In this document: positions 10,805-19,946 of the stretch, piece by piece | How the letters are laid out: each line of letters opens with the position of its first letter | Position numbering within the stretch: position 1 is the first letter of the stretch | NCBI GenBank assembly: GCA_041687015.1 | Contig: JAWLCT010000003.1 | Span: 1 to 64,000 of the forward strand | Origin: JALOAT01 sp041687015 | GTDB taxonomy: Bacteria; Pseudomonadota; Gammaproteobacteria; Thiohalomonadales; Thiohalomonadaceae | Direction of reading: 5' to 3' | DNA length: 64,000 bases | Notes under the pieces: model-generated | The model's input: the letters and a program-made list of their open reading frames with translations, nothing else | Database searches by the model: none | Told to the model about the DNA's origin: nothing | Program-made: the position numbers and the translations under genes

Positions 10805-11077
10805 GTGAATAAATCGGAATTGGTTGACGTAGTAGCGGAAGGTGCCGACATTTCCAAGGCCGCGGCTGCTCGTGCAGTGGATGCAGTGGTTGAAGCGATT
10901 GCAGGTGCCCTGAAGAAGGGCGACCAGGTAAGCCTGGTGGGCTTTGGTACCTTCCTGGTACGCGAGCGTGCCGCACGTTCGGGCCGCAACCCCAAGACTG
11001 GCGAAACCATCGAGATCGCCGCCAGCAAGGTTCCCACCTTCAAGGCTGGTAAAGGCCTGAAGGATGCCGTAAACTAA
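10805..11077 (+). CDS. hupB: DNA-binding protein HU-beta
   Basis: A 90-residue histone-like protein that bends and compacts DNA as a dimer. The sequence matches HU over its whole length, from MNKSELVDVVA through VSLVGFGTF to the DNA-intercalating arm region RSGRNPKTGETIEI. It starts with GTG, preceded by AAGGGG about 10 nt upstream. Its place after lon and before tRNA genes and ppiD is the usual gammaproteobacterial order, which supports hupB over hupA. Confidence 0.97.
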   Translation: MNKSELVDVVAEGADISKAAAARAVDAVVEAIAGALKKGDQVSLVGFGTFLVRERAARSGRNPKTGETIEIAASKVPTFKAGKGLKDAVN

Positions 11078-11092
11078 TCGGCCTTGTTTTTC

Positions 11093-11168
11093 GGGTGCTT
11101 AGCTCAGTTGGTAGAGCGTCGCCCTTACAAGGCGAGGGTCGGGGGTTCAAGTCCCTCAGCACCCACCA
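11093..11168 (+). tRNA. tRNA-Val (anticodon TAC)
   Basis: A complete 76-nt cloverleaf with acceptor stem GGGTGCT/AGCACCC, D-arm AGCTCAGTTGGTAGAGC, anticodon stem TCGCC/GGCGA with loop CTTACAA, TpsiC arm GGTTCAAGTCC and encoded CCA. The anticodon TAC is at 11136-11138. Confidence 0.97.
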
Positions 11169-11179
11169 TCGTTAAGTCA

Positions 11180-11256
11180 GGAGTGGTAGTTCAGTCGGTT
11201 AGAATACCGGCCTGTCACGCCGGGGGTCGCGGGTTCGAGTCCCGTCCACTCCGCCA
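11180..11256 (+). tRNA. tRNA-Asp (anticodon GTC)
   Basis: A complete 77-nt tRNA with acceptor stem GGAGTGG/CCACTCC, anticodon stem CCGGC/GCCGG, loop CTGTCAC, TpsiC arm GGTTCGAGTCC and encoded CCA. The anticodon GTC is at 11214-11216. It is 11 nt after tRNA-Val, so the pair is probably cotranscribed. Confidence 0.97.
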
Positions 11257-11264
11257 TTAAGAAG

Positions 11265-11295
11265 AAGGGTGCACTCGCTGCGCCCTTTTTTTTTT
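11265..11295 (+). terminator. rho-independent terminator after the tRNA pair
   Basis: AAGGGTGC pairs with GCGCCCTT (one G-T pair) and is followed by ten T residues. It ends the tRNA transcript just before ppiD, 19 nt upstream of its start. Confidence 0.85.
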
Positions 11296-11313
11296 ACCGA
11301 CACTGGAAAGTCT

Positions 11314-13209
11314 ATGCTTCAGTACATCCGCGAACGTGCTCAGGGCCTCATTGCCTGGATCATCGTCGGTTTCATCGCGCTTACCTTCGCACTCTGGGGT
11401 GTCCAGGAGTACCTGGGCGGCGGCAAGGACGTACCCGTGGCGGAAGTAAACGATGCAGCCATTTCCGCCCAACGACTGCAAGCCGCCGTGCAGCAGCAGC
11501 GCCAACGCCTGCAGGAAATGTTAGGCCCCAACTTCCGTCCCGAGATGTTTGCCGAAGCGCCCATGCGCGAGGCCATTCTGCAAAGCCTCATCGAGCGCGA
11601 GGTGTTGGTGCAGGCTGCCGTGGATGCCGGCCTGCGCGTCTCGGATGCACAGCTTGCCGCCATCATCCGATCCATACCCGCTTTTCAGGGTGAGGATGGT
11701 CAGTTCTCCACGGCGGCCTACGAGCGTGCCTTGCGCCTGCAGGGTTACACCACCCAGGGCTTCGAGGCCGAATTGCGCCGCGATCTCCTGGTGGCGCAGC
11801 TTCAGTCCGCACTGAGTGCGACGGCGTTCGCCACCCCGGCCGAGGTGGAGCGTTTTCAGCGTCTGCAAAACCAGACTCGCGATTTGGGCTACATGCTGAT
11901 CCCCGTCGCGCGTTTTACCGACAAGGTGCAGGTGAGCGACGAAGAGGTGAAGGCCCATTATGACGCCAATCCCGCTGCCTATACCCAGCCGGAACGCGTG
12001 AAGCTGGCCTACGTGGAACTGTCCGTGGACGATCTGGCGCGCACTGTCCAGGTGAGCGATCAAGAGGTGGCGGCCTACTACGACGCGCATCCCGAGGAAT
12101 TCAGCACGGCCCAGGAGCGTCGGGCGCGCCATATCCTGTTCCGGGTCGCCCCGGATGCGGACCAGCAGGCGATTGAAGAGGCCCGCGCCAAGGCCGAGGC
12201 GGCCCTGGCTGACATCCGTGCCGGCAAGGACTTCGCCGCCATCGCCCGCGCCCAGTCCGAAGACCCCGGCTCTGCCAAGCAGGGCGGCGATCTCGGTTAC
12301 TTCGGCCGCGGCGTGATGGACCCCGCCTTCGAGCAGGCGGTTTTCGCACTGGAAGAGGGCGGGGTGTCGGAACCGGTGCGCAGCGCCTTTGGCTTCCACG
12401 TCATCAAGCTGGAAAACGTACGCGGGGGTGAGGTCAAGCCGCTGGCCGAGGTACGTGACGCGATTCGTGCGCGGCTGCGTGAGGAGCAGGCACGGGAGCG
12501 TTTCTACGAAATGGCTGACCAGTTCGCCAACCTGGCCTACGAGCACCCGGACGAACTGCAAACCGTGTCCGAGGCGCTGGATCTTCCCATCCAGCACAGC
12601 GGCTACATCTCGCGCAGCAGCGGCACCGGACTGTTTGCCGATGCGAAGCTGAGGGAAGCCGCATTCAGCGATGACGTTCTCGAGGGCGGGAACAACAGTG
12701 ATCCGGTGGAGCTTTCCACGGACCACCTGGTTGTGCTGCGAGTCGAGGATCGCCAACCCTCCGCGGTGCGGCCGCTGTCTGAGGTGCGTGATCAGATTGT
12801 CGCCACCCTGCGCCAGGAAAAGGCCCGCGAGGCCGCTGCCCAGGCGGCCGAGGAAGCGGCGGAGCAGATCGCTGCAGCACAGGCCGACCCGTCCGCCTAC
12901 GCGAAGCGCAATGGCTTCGAGTGGAAGCGCCAGGAAGCGACACGCAACGAGCAGCAGATCCCCGCGCCCGTGCTCCAGCTTGCCTTCCGCATGGCGCGCC
13001 CGCAGGATGCCGCCACGACGGTCGACCGCGTTTCACTGCCGAGTGGCGATCGGGCAGTGGTGGTGGTGTATGGCGTCAAGGAAGGCACTGTTGCGGCTGA
13101 TGCCAGTGCGCCGCTGGTCGAGCGGGCCGATGCAGAGGCTGCCTACCAGGGGGTGCTCGATACCCTGCGCGCACAGAGCAAAATTCGTGTGAATCGCGAT
13201 CAGCTCTGA
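11314..13209 (+). CDS. ppiD: peptidyl-prolyl cis-trans isomerase D, membrane-anchored periplasmic chaperone
   Basis: A 631-residue protein with one N-terminal membrane anchor (about residues 12-34), a SurA-like N-terminal chaperone region and a parvulin rotamase domain at about 265-365 (ARHILFRVAPDAD, then GGDLGYFGRG, then FGFHVIKLENV). PpiD sits on the periplasmic side of the SecYEG translocon and assists newly exported proteins. The ATG at 11314 is chosen because it directly begins MLQYIRERAQG, the family N-terminus, with GGAAAG upstream. It follows hupB and tRNAs as in related genomes. Confidence 0.95.
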   Translation: MLQYIRERAQGLIAWIIVGFIALTFALWGVQEYLGGGKDVPVAEVNDAAISAQRLQAAVQQQRQRLQEMLGPNFRPEMFAEAPMREAILQSLIEREVLVQAAVDAGLRVSDAQLAAIIRSIPAFQGEDGQFSTAAYERALRLQGYTTQGFEAELRRDLLVAQLQSALSATAFATPAEVERFQRLQNQTRDLGYMLIPVARFTDKVQVSDEEVKAHYDANPAAYTQPERVKLAYVELSVDDLARTVQVSDQEVAAYYDAHPEEFSTAQERRARHILFRVAPDADQQAIEEARAKAEAALADIRAGKDFAAIARAQSEDPGSAKQGGDLGYFGRGVMDPAFEQAVFALEEGGVSEPVRSAFGFHVIKLENVRGGEVKPLAEVRDAIRARLREEQARERFYEMADQFANLAYEHPDELQTVSEALDLPIQHSGYISRSSGTGLFADAKLREAAFSDDVLEGGNNSDPVELSTDHLVVLRVEDRQPSAVRPLSEVRDQIVATLRQEKAREAAAQAAEEAAEQIAAAQADPSAYAKRNGFEWKRQEATRNEQQIPAPVLQLAFRMARPQDAATTVDRVSLPSGDRAVVVVYGVKEGTVAADASAPLVERADAEAAYQGVLDTLRAQSKIRVNRDQL

Positions 13210-13232
13210 CACGCTCAGCGTAAAAAAAAGAG

Positions 13233-13260
13233 ACGCCGGCTTTTGCCGGCGTTTTTTTTT
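13233..13260. terminator. bidirectional terminator between ppiD and fabI
   Basis: ACGCCGGC-TTTT-GCCGGCGT is a perfect stem with T9 on one side and A8 (13222-13229) on the other, so it can end both convergent transcripts. Confidence 0.88.
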
Positions 13261-13284
13261 GAAGTGCGGTGATTGTAAGCGCTG

Positions 13285-14073
13285 TCAGGCGTCAGGAACT
13301 GCCATGGCCGTGACGTGATAGCCGGCGTCCACGTACAGCACCTGGCCCGAGACGCCCGAAGCCAGGTCCGAGCACAGAAAGGCGGCCGCGTTGCCGACGT
13401 CCTCGATGGTGACGTTGCGGCGCAGGGGTGAATTCTTCTCGGCGTAGTCGAGCAGCTTGTTGAAGTCGCTGATGCCCTTGGCGGCGAGGGTCTTGATGGG
13501 ACCGGCGGAGATGGCATTCACACGGATGTCGCGTGGGCCGAGGTTGGCGGCCAGATAACGCACGCCAGCTTCCAGACTGGCCTTTGCCAGCCCCATGACG
13601 TTGTAATGAGGCACTGCGCGTACCGCGCCCAGGTAGCTCATGGTGACCAGGCTGCCGCCCGCGCGCAGCATGGCGCGCGAGGCCTTGGCGAGCGCCACGA
13701 AGCTATAGGCGCTCACATCGTGGGCGATGCGAAAACCCTCACGGGTGACGTCATCGAGGAAATCGCCGTCCAGCTGTCCGGCGGGGGCAAAGGCGGCCGA
13801 GTGGACGATGATATCGATCTGCTCCCATCCGTTGGCACGCAGGTACTCGAACACCCCGTCAATCTGCTCGTCGGCAGTCAGGTCGCAGCGGACAGTGAGG
13901 CGGGAACCCAGCTCGGCAGCCATTTTTTTCACACGTTCGCGCAGCTTCTCCCCCTGATAGGTGAAAGCCAGCTCTGCACCCTCACGACGGAGAGCCGTTG
14001 CGACACCCCAGGCGATGGACCGGTTGCTGGCCAGCCCCACGATAAGCGCGCGCTTGCCCTGCAAGAAACCCAT
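13285..14073 (-). CDS. fabI: enoyl-[acyl-carrier-protein] reductase (NADH)
   Basis: Short-chain dehydrogenase-type enzyme that catalyses the last reduction of each fatty acid elongation cycle, the step blocked by triclosan in sensitive organisms. The N-terminal dinucleotide motif GLASNRSIAWG is the FabI variant, and the catalytic pair is seen as HYNVMGLAK (Y-X6-K). Length of 262 residues is typical. A strong ribosome binding site, AGGAGAGG, precedes the ATG. It is convergent with ppiD across a shared terminator. Confidence 0.96.
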   Translation of the reverse strand: MGFLQGKRALIVGLASNRSIAWGVATALRREGAELAFTYQGEKLRERVKKMAAELGSRLTVRCDLTADEQIDGVFEYLRANGWEQIDIIVHSAAFAPAGQLDGDFLDDVTREGFRIAHDVSAYSFVALAKASRAMLRAGGSLVTMSYLGAVRAVPHYNVMGLAKASLEAGVRYLAANLGPRDIRVNAISAGPIKTLAAKGISDFNKLLDYAEKNSPLRRNVTIEDVGNAAAFLCSDLASGVSGQVLYVDAGYHVTAMAVPDA

Positions 14074-14302
14074 GGTCCTCTCCTGTTGTCCTATGATTCG
14101 TGTAGTATGCGGCGGCGAGCTTCGGTCTGTGTTTAGGTATAGCCACCGTCTCTTGGTCGGGGCCGCAATGATACTTCCGCCACCATTAGGCGACTAGAAG
14201 GCTTTACAAGAACTAACGGCTCTCTTGATGGTGTAACAGCTTCATTCCGCGCTTCTTCGCGCACACGGTAATGGCATGGGTCGACGTAACAAAGGCGCTC
14301 TG

Positions 14303-16090
14303 ATGTTTCGCGCCATCCTATCGCTGGCTGTCTCCGCCCTGGGGTTCATCGCTGCGGCACCGGCGTTTGCCGCGCCATCGCAGGCGCTCGGTTACGAGCC
14401 CGGCTATCCTGCCGACTTCACGCACTTCGATTATGTCAATCCCGATGCGCCGCGAGGCGGCGAATTCGTGTTGTCCGCACCGGGCAGTTTCGACAGCCTG
14501 AATCCCTTCACACTGCGCGGGACGTCAGCCACCGGTCTCTCGCTGCTGGTGTTTGAAACCCTGATGCAGCCCAGTTGGGACGAACCGTTTTCCCAGTATG
14601 GTTTGCTGGCCGAAGACGTACAGCTTGCAGGCGACGGGTTGTCGGTGACCTATCGTTTGCGACCGGAGGCGCGCTTCGCCGACGGCACCCCGGTGACCGC
14701 CGCTGACGTGAAGTTCTCCTTCGATGCCCTGAAGAGCAAGGAGGCGCATCCTCAGTACCGGTTTTACTGGGCTGACATCGTGAGTGCCGACGTGCTCGGC
14801 GAACGCACGGTGCGTTTCAATTTCGCCCGCCAGAATCCCGAATTGCACATGATCGCCGGGCAAATCCCGGTGTTTGCCAGGCACTGGGTGAAAGAGCGCC
14901 CGTTCGACAGGATCGCACTGGAGCTACCCATCGGCAGCGGTCCATACCGCGTGGAACGGTTTGAACTTGGCAAGTTCATCACCTATGCGCGCAACCCCGA
15001 TTACTGGGCCAACGACCTGAACGTACGCCGGGGCATGTTCAATTTCGAACGCGTCACCTTCAAGTACTACCGGGACGACACGGTGCAGCTGGAGGCCTTC
15101 AAGGCCGGCGAGTTCGAGTTTTCCTTCGAGAACAATTCGAAACAGTGGGCGCGCGACTATCAGGGACCGAAATTCGCGGACGGGATGATCGTCAAGCAGG
15201 AGTTCCGGCACCGCAATAACGCAGGTATGCAGGGTTTCGTGTTCAACCTGCGGCGCCCCCTGTTTTCCGACCAGCGCGTAAGGCGTGCCATCGCCCTGGC
15301 CATGGACTTCGAGTGGGCCAACCGCAAGCTGTTCTATGATCAGTACACCCGTTGCGACAGCTATTTCTCGAATTCCGAGCTGGCCGCTACGGGCTTGCCG
15401 ACGGGGGCCGAACGGGCGTTGCTCGAGCGTTTTCGTGATCAGATCCCCGCGACGGTATTCAACGAGGAGTGGAAGCCGGCAAGCACCGTTCCGCCCCACA
15501 GCCTGCGCGAGAACCTCAAAGAGGCAAAGACGCTGCTCGGAGAAGCCGGTTGGCGTTATCGCGACGGCGCGCTACGCAACCAGCACGGCCAGCCCTTCGT
15601 GTTCGAGATTACGTTGGTGCAGAAGGCCTTCGAGCGTATCGTCGCGCCGTTTGCCCGCAACCTCGAGCGCCTGGGCATCGACGTGCATTACCGCACGGTG
15701 GATCCGGCAATCTACCAACGCAAGGTTGAGACCTTCGATTTCGACATGGTCGTGCATGTCTATCCCCAATCCCAATCGCCGGGCAACGAGCTGATGAGCA
15801 TGTTCCATTCGCTCGCCGCGGACCAGGAAGGCTCCAACAATGTGGCCGGTATCAAAAATCTGGTGGTGGATGAACTCGTGAAGGAAGTGGTTTATGCGGG
15901 TGATCGCGAGCAGTTGATCACCGCGGTGCACGCCCTCGATCGGGTGCTGCTGCACAATGAGTATCTGGTGCCTAACTGGTACATCGCGAGTCATCGCGTG
16001 GCCTATTGGGATCGCTTCAGCTATCCCGAAACCCTGCCGCTGTACTATGACCCTGTCACCTGGGCGATCAGCACCTGGTGGAAGCAATAG
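14303..16090 (+). CDS. yejA: extracellular (oligo)peptide ABC transporter substrate-binding protein, YejA-like
   Basis: A 595-residue periplasmic binding protein of the SBP_bac_5 family. A signal peptide (about 23 residues, ending PAFA-AP) is followed by HFDYVNPDAPRGGEFVL and GSFDSLNPFTLRG, features of the YejA branch. The ATG at 14303 gives a normal signal peptide and has AAAGG upstream; an in-frame ATG at 14276 would add nine residues. It leads a complete yejABEF operon. In enterobacteria Yej imports peptides, including the peptide-nucleotide antibiotic microcin C; the substrate here is unknown. Confidence 0.9.
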   Translation: MFRAILSLAVSALGFIAAAPAFAAPSQALGYEPGYPADFTHFDYVNPDAPRGGEFVLSAPGSFDSLNPFTLRGTSATGLSLLVFETLMQPSWDEPFSQYGLLAEDVQLAGDGLSVTYRLRPEARFADGTPVTAADVKFSFDALKSKEAHPQYRFYWADIVSADVLGERTVRFNFARQNPELHMIAGQIPVFARHWVKERPFDRIALELPIGSGPYRVERFELGKFITYARNPDYWANDLNVRRGMFNFERVTFKYYRDDTVQLEAFKAGEFEFSFENNSKQWARDYQGPKFADGMIVKQEFRHRNNAGMQGFVFNLRRPLFSDQRVRRAIALAMDFEWANRKLFYDQYTRCDSYFSNSELAATGLPTGAERALLERFRDQIPATVFNEEWKPASTVPPHSLRENLKEAKTLLGEAGWRYRDGALRNQHGQPFVFEITLVQKAFERIVAPFARNLERLGIDVHYRTVDPAIYQRKVETFDFDMVVHVYPQSQSPGNELMSMFHSLAADQEGSNNVAGIKNLVVDELVKEVVYAGDREQLITAVHALDRVLLHNEYLVPNWYIASHRVAYWDRFSYPETLPLYYDPVTWAISTWWKQ

Positions 16091-16103
16091 GTGAACTGAA
16101 GGC

Positions 16104-17162
16104 ATGGCGACTTACATACTGAAACGTCTCCTGCTCATGATTCCGACGCTGGTCGGCATCATGCTGGTCACCTTTGCCGTCACCCAGTTCGTGCCGGGTG
16201 GTCCGGTGGAACAGCTGATCCATCAGATTCAGCAGGGCAGGGCCGGCATGGGCGGCGAAGTCAGTGCCGGCGTGGAAGGTCTGTACCGCGGTGCATCCGG
16301 ACTGGACGAACAGCGCGTGCAGGAGTTGCGTGAACTCTTCGGCTTCGACAAACCCGCACCGCAGCGCTTTGTGGAGATGATGGGGAATTATCTCACCTTC
16401 GATCTCGGCACCAGCTATTTCCACCATCAGTCGGTCATCGACCTCATCATTTCCAAGCTGCCGGTTTCCATCAGCCTGGGGATGTGGACCTTCTTTCTCA
16501 CCTATCTCACCTGCATTCCGCTGGGCATTGCCAAGGCGGTGCGGGACGGCACCACCTTCGACGTGGTGTCCAGTACCATCGTCCTGGTGGGCTATGCCAT
16601 ACCGGGCTTCGTGCTCGGCATCGTGCTGCTGGTGCTGTTCGGCGGCGGCAGCTTCCTGGACATCTTCCCCTTGCGTGGACTGGTGTCCGACAACTGGTCG
16701 GAACTGCCGTGGTACGGCAAGGTGCTCGACTACCTGTGGCACATGGTGTTGCCCGTGACGGCCGCCGTGGTGGGCAGCTTCGCGGTCATGACCATGCTCA
16801 CCAAGAACAGCTTCATGGAAGAGATCCGCAAGCAATATGTGCTCACCGCCCGCGCCAAGGGGCTGGCGGAGAACACGATTCTTTACAAGCACGTGTTCCG
16901 CAATGCGGTCATACCGCTGGTGACCAATTTTCCCGCCGCGTTTCTGGGCGCGTTCTTCACCGGCAGCCTGCTCATCGAAACCATTTTCTCCCTCGATGGT
17001 CTGGGGTTGTTGTCCTACGAATCGGTGATCAAGCGCGACTATCCGGTGGTGCTCGGCACCCTGTATCTGTTCACGCTGCTTGGCCTCATCGCCAAGCTGC
17101 TCACTGACATCTGTTACGTCTTCATCGATCCACGTATCCAGTTCGAGTCCCTAGACCGATGA
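16104..17162 (+). CDS. yejB: peptide ABC transporter permease YejB
   Basis: A 352-residue inner-membrane permease of the DppB/OppB class, with an N-terminal TM segment (MATYILKRLLLMIPTLVGI), a long periplasmic insert and five further TM segments. The EAA loop that contacts the ATPase is seen near RKQYVLTARAKGLAE. It overlaps yejE by four bases, showing translational coupling within the operon. Confidence 0.93.
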   Translation: MATYILKRLLLMIPTLVGIMLVTFAVTQFVPGGPVEQLIHQIQQGRAGMGGEVSAGVEGLYRGASGLDEQRVQELRELFGFDKPAPQRFVEMMGNYLTFDLGTSYFHHQSVIDLIISKLPVSISLGMWTFFLTYLTCIPLGIAKAVRDGTTFDVVSSTIVLVGYAIPGFVLGIVLLVLFGGGSFLDIFPLRGLVSDNWSELPWYGKVLDYLWHMVLPVTAAVVGSFAVMTMLTKNSFMEEIRKQYVLTARAKGLAENTILYKHVFRNAVIPLVTNFPAAFLGAFFTGSLLIETIFSLDGLGLLSYESVIKRDYPVVLGTLYLFTLLGLIAKLLTDICYVFIDPRIQFESLDR

Positions 17163-18226
17163 GTGATCTGCAGCCTGGCGACACCTTTTACGAGACCCGC
17201 ACGCGGCCCACACCGGGCTATGCCGCGCGGGCCTGGCTGCGGTTCAAGGCCAATCGCCGCGGTTATTGGAGCCTGCGGATTTTTCTGGTGCTGTTCGGGC
17301 TGAGCCTGTTCGCCGGTGTGCTCAGCAACGACAAGCCGTTGGTGGTCAACTATGAGGGCTCGCTTTACTTTCCCATCGTGAAGGAATATCCGGAGACCAC
17401 CTTCGGCGGCGATTTCGATACCGAAGCGGATTATCTCGACCCGTACATCCGCACGCGCCTCACCGCGGGAGACAACTGGGCCGTTTATCCCCCGAACCCC
17501 TATCGCTTCGACACCATCACCTATTTCTCCGAGGCGCCCAATCCGGCACCGCCCTCCGCGGAAAATTTCCTCGGCACGGATGATCGTGGTCGTGACGTTC
17601 TGGCACGACTGATTTACGGCTTCCGGCTGTCGGTGCTGTTCGCATTGGCACTTACGGCGGTGGGTACGCTCATCGGCGTGCTGGCGGGTGCGGTGCAGGG
17701 CTATTTCGGCGGGCGGCTGGACTTGTTCACCCAGCGCTTCATCGAAATCTGGAGCTCCATGCCGGAGCTCTACCTGCTCATTATTTTCGCCTCCATCTTC
17801 AACCCGAGCATTTTGCTGCTGGTGGTGCTGCTGTCCATGTTCGGTTGGATGGGGCTGGCGGACTATGTGCGCGCAGAATTCCTGCGTGGGCGTAACATGG
17901 ATTACGTGAAAGCGGCGCGTGCAATGGGCGTCGGGCATGGGGGCATCATTTTCCGCCACTTGCTGCCCAATGCCATGACGCCGGTGATCACGTTTTTACC
18001 CTTCCGCATCAGCGGCGCCATCCTGGCGCTCACCAGCCTGGATTTTCTCGGCCTTGGCGTGCCGCCCACGACACCGAGTCTGGGTGAGCTGCTCGCCCAG
18101 GGCAAGGACAACATCGAGGCCTGGTGGCTTTCCATGACCACGTTCGGCGTGCTGGTCGGCACGCTGGTTCTGCTCATTTTCATCGGCGAGGGCCTGCGTG
18201 AAGCCCTTGACCCGCGGCGAGGCTGA
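17159..18226 (+). CDS. yejE: peptide ABC transporter permease YejE
   Basis: A 355-residue permease of the DppC/OppC class. An N-terminal TM (about residues 37-55) is followed by a long periplasmic loop, then FLGTDDRGRDVLARLIYG, a hallmark of this subfamily, and the remaining TM core with the EAA loop RNMDYVKAARAMGVG. It pairs with YejB to form the channel and starts inside the yejB stop codon. Confidence 0.93.
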   Translation: MSDLQPGDTFYETRTRPTPGYAARAWLRFKANRRGYWSLRIFLVLFGLSLFAGVLSNDKPLVVNYEGSLYFPIVKEYPETTFGGDFDTEADYLDPYIRTRLTAGDNWAVYPPNPYRFDTITYFSEAPNPAPPSAENFLGTDDRGRDVLARLIYGFRLSVLFALALTAVGTLIGVLAGAVQGYFGGRLDLFTQRFIEIWSSMPELYLLIIFASIFNPSILLLVVLLSMFGWMGLADYVRAEFLRGRNMDYVKAARAMGVGHGGIIFRHLLPNAMTPVITFLPFRISGAILALTSLDFLGLGVPPTTPSLGELLAQGKDNIEAWWLSMTTFGVLVGTLVLLIFIGEGLREALDPRRG

Positions 18227-18227
18227 T

Positions 18228-19832
18228 ATGACGGAATTGCTTCGCATCGAGGATCTCAGCGTGGCCTTCGGTCCCGAAGGCAAGCGCAAGCGCGTCATCG
18301 AAGGTGTGGGTTTCTCGGTGGGCGCGGGAGAAAAAGTGGCGCTGGTGGGCGAGTCGGGCTCTGGCAAGTCAGTGACGGCGCTTTCGGTGCTGCGACTTCA
18401 TGACGCCCACATGACAGCCTACAGCGGGCGCATTCACCTGGGCGGACGTGATCTGCTGCAGTTGAGTGAGCGCGAGTTGCGCCGCGTGCGTGGTCATGAC
18501 GTGGCGATGGTGTTCCAGGAGCCCATGACGTCCCTCAACCCCGTCTATCCCATCAGCGAACAGCTGCTGGAGCCGCTGATGCTGCATGTGGGTCTGGACC
18601 GCGCCGCAGCCCGCCGACGGGCCATCGAGCTGCTGTCCCGGGTCGGGCTGCCGGACCCCGAGCAGCGCATCGACGCCTTTCCGCACATGCTTTCCGGTGG
18701 TCAGCGTCAACGCGTGATGATCGCGATGGCGCTGGCGTGCAATCCGAAACTCCTCATCGCCGACGAGCCCACCACGGCACTGGATGTGACCATTCAGAAG
18801 CAGATCCTGGACCTGCTCGATGAATTGCAGCGAGAGTTCAACATGGCGGTGCTGTTCATCACCCATGACCTGAACGTGGTGCGGCGCTTCGCCGATCGCG
18901 TTTGTGTGATGCAGCAGGGGAGTCTGGTGGAGCAGGCACCGGTCAAACAGCTGTTTTCAGCACCCCAACACCCGTACACCCGTCACTTGCTGGCGAGCGA
19001 ACCCGAACCGCTCACGGGTGATGCGCCTGCGGCGAATTCCGCACCCGTGTTGGAGGGGGAGGGGATACGCTGTTACTTCCCCATCCGTGCAGGATTCTTC
19101 CGCCGTACGGTCGGCGAGGTGAAGGCGGTGGACGACGTGAGCCTCACCATCCGCCCGGGCGAAACCGTGGGTATCGTCGGTGAGTCCGGCTCGGGCAAAT
19201 CCACCTTGGGAATGTGCTTGCTGCGCCTGCAGTCGTGTGAAGGCGCCATCCGCTTCGACGGCAGCGATCTGGTGAAAGCACACGGCCAGGCACTGCGTGA
19301 CCTGCGCCGCCATGTGCAGGTGGTGTTTCAGGATCCTTATTCCTCATTGTCGCCGCGCATGACCGTGGAACAAATCGTGGGCGAAGGATTGAGCGTGCAT
19401 TTCCCGCAGCTTTCCCGCAGTCAGCGGCGCGAGCGCGTGCGTTCGGTGCTTGAGGAGGTGGGGCTACAGGCGGACATGATGTCCCGCTATCCGCACGAGT
19501 TTTCCGGCGGACAGCGCCAGCGCATCGCCATCGCACGCGCCGTGGTGCTGGAGCCCAAACTGATTCTGCTCGACGAGCCCACCAGTGCGCTGGACGTCTC
19601 GGTACAAAAACAGGTGCTTAGCCTTTTGCGCAATCTACAAAAGCGTCATGGCATGAGCTATTTGTTCATCTCGCATGACCTGAAAGTCATCCGCGCCATT
19701 TGCCATCGTGTGTTGGTGATGCGGCAGGGGCAGGCGGTGGAGAGTGGTGAGACGGAGCAGATCTTTACCCACCCGCGGCACGAATATACGCGGCTTTTGT
19801 TGCAGGCGTCGTTGCTTCGTCAGACTGCGTAG
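18228..19832 (+). CDS. yejF: peptide ABC transporter ATP-binding protein with two fused nucleotide-binding domains, YejF
   Basis: A 534-residue protein with two full ABC ATPase domains. The first has Walker A GESGSGKS (41-48), signature LSGGQRQR and Walker B LLIADEP. The second, from about residue 285, has GESGSGKST, FSGGQRQR and LILLDEP. Both copies look catalytically intact. The ATG at 18228 lies one base after the yejE stop; an earlier in-frame ATG inside yejE is unlikely. It completes the yejABEF importer. Confidence 0.94.
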   Translation: MTELLRIEDLSVAFGPEGKRKRVIEGVGFSVGAGEKVALVGESGSGKSVTALSVLRLHDAHMTAYSGRIHLGGRDLLQLSERELRRVRGHDVAMVFQEPMTSLNPVYPISEQLLEPLMLHVGLDRAAARRRAIELLSRVGLPDPEQRIDAFPHMLSGGQRQRVMIAMALACNPKLLIADEPTTALDVTIQKQILDLLDELQREFNMAVLFITHDLNVVRRFADRVCVMQQGSLVEQAPVKQLFSAPQHPYTRHLLASEPEPLTGDAPAANSAPVLEGEGIRCYFPIRAGFFRRTVGEVKAVDDVSLTIRPGETVGIVGESGSGKSTLGMCLLRLQSCEGAIRFDGSDLVKAHGQALRDLRRHVQVVFQDPYSSLSPRMTVEQIVGEGLSVHFPQLSRSQRRERVRSVLEEVGLQADMMSRYPHEFSGGQRQRIAIARAVVLEPKLILLDEPTSALDVSVQKQVLSLLRNLQKRHGMSYLFISHDLKVIRAICHRVLVMRQGQAVESGETEQIFTHPRHEYTRLLLQASLLRQTA

Positions 19833-19946
19833 ATCGGTGGTTGTATTCGGCCTGGTTATCTAAGGAAGGAGCACTGCAAACGTCCGGGTCCCGCTCCGCT
19901 GTCCCCTGCCGACGGATGCCACGCAACCGTCGGTCACCACGGCGGC

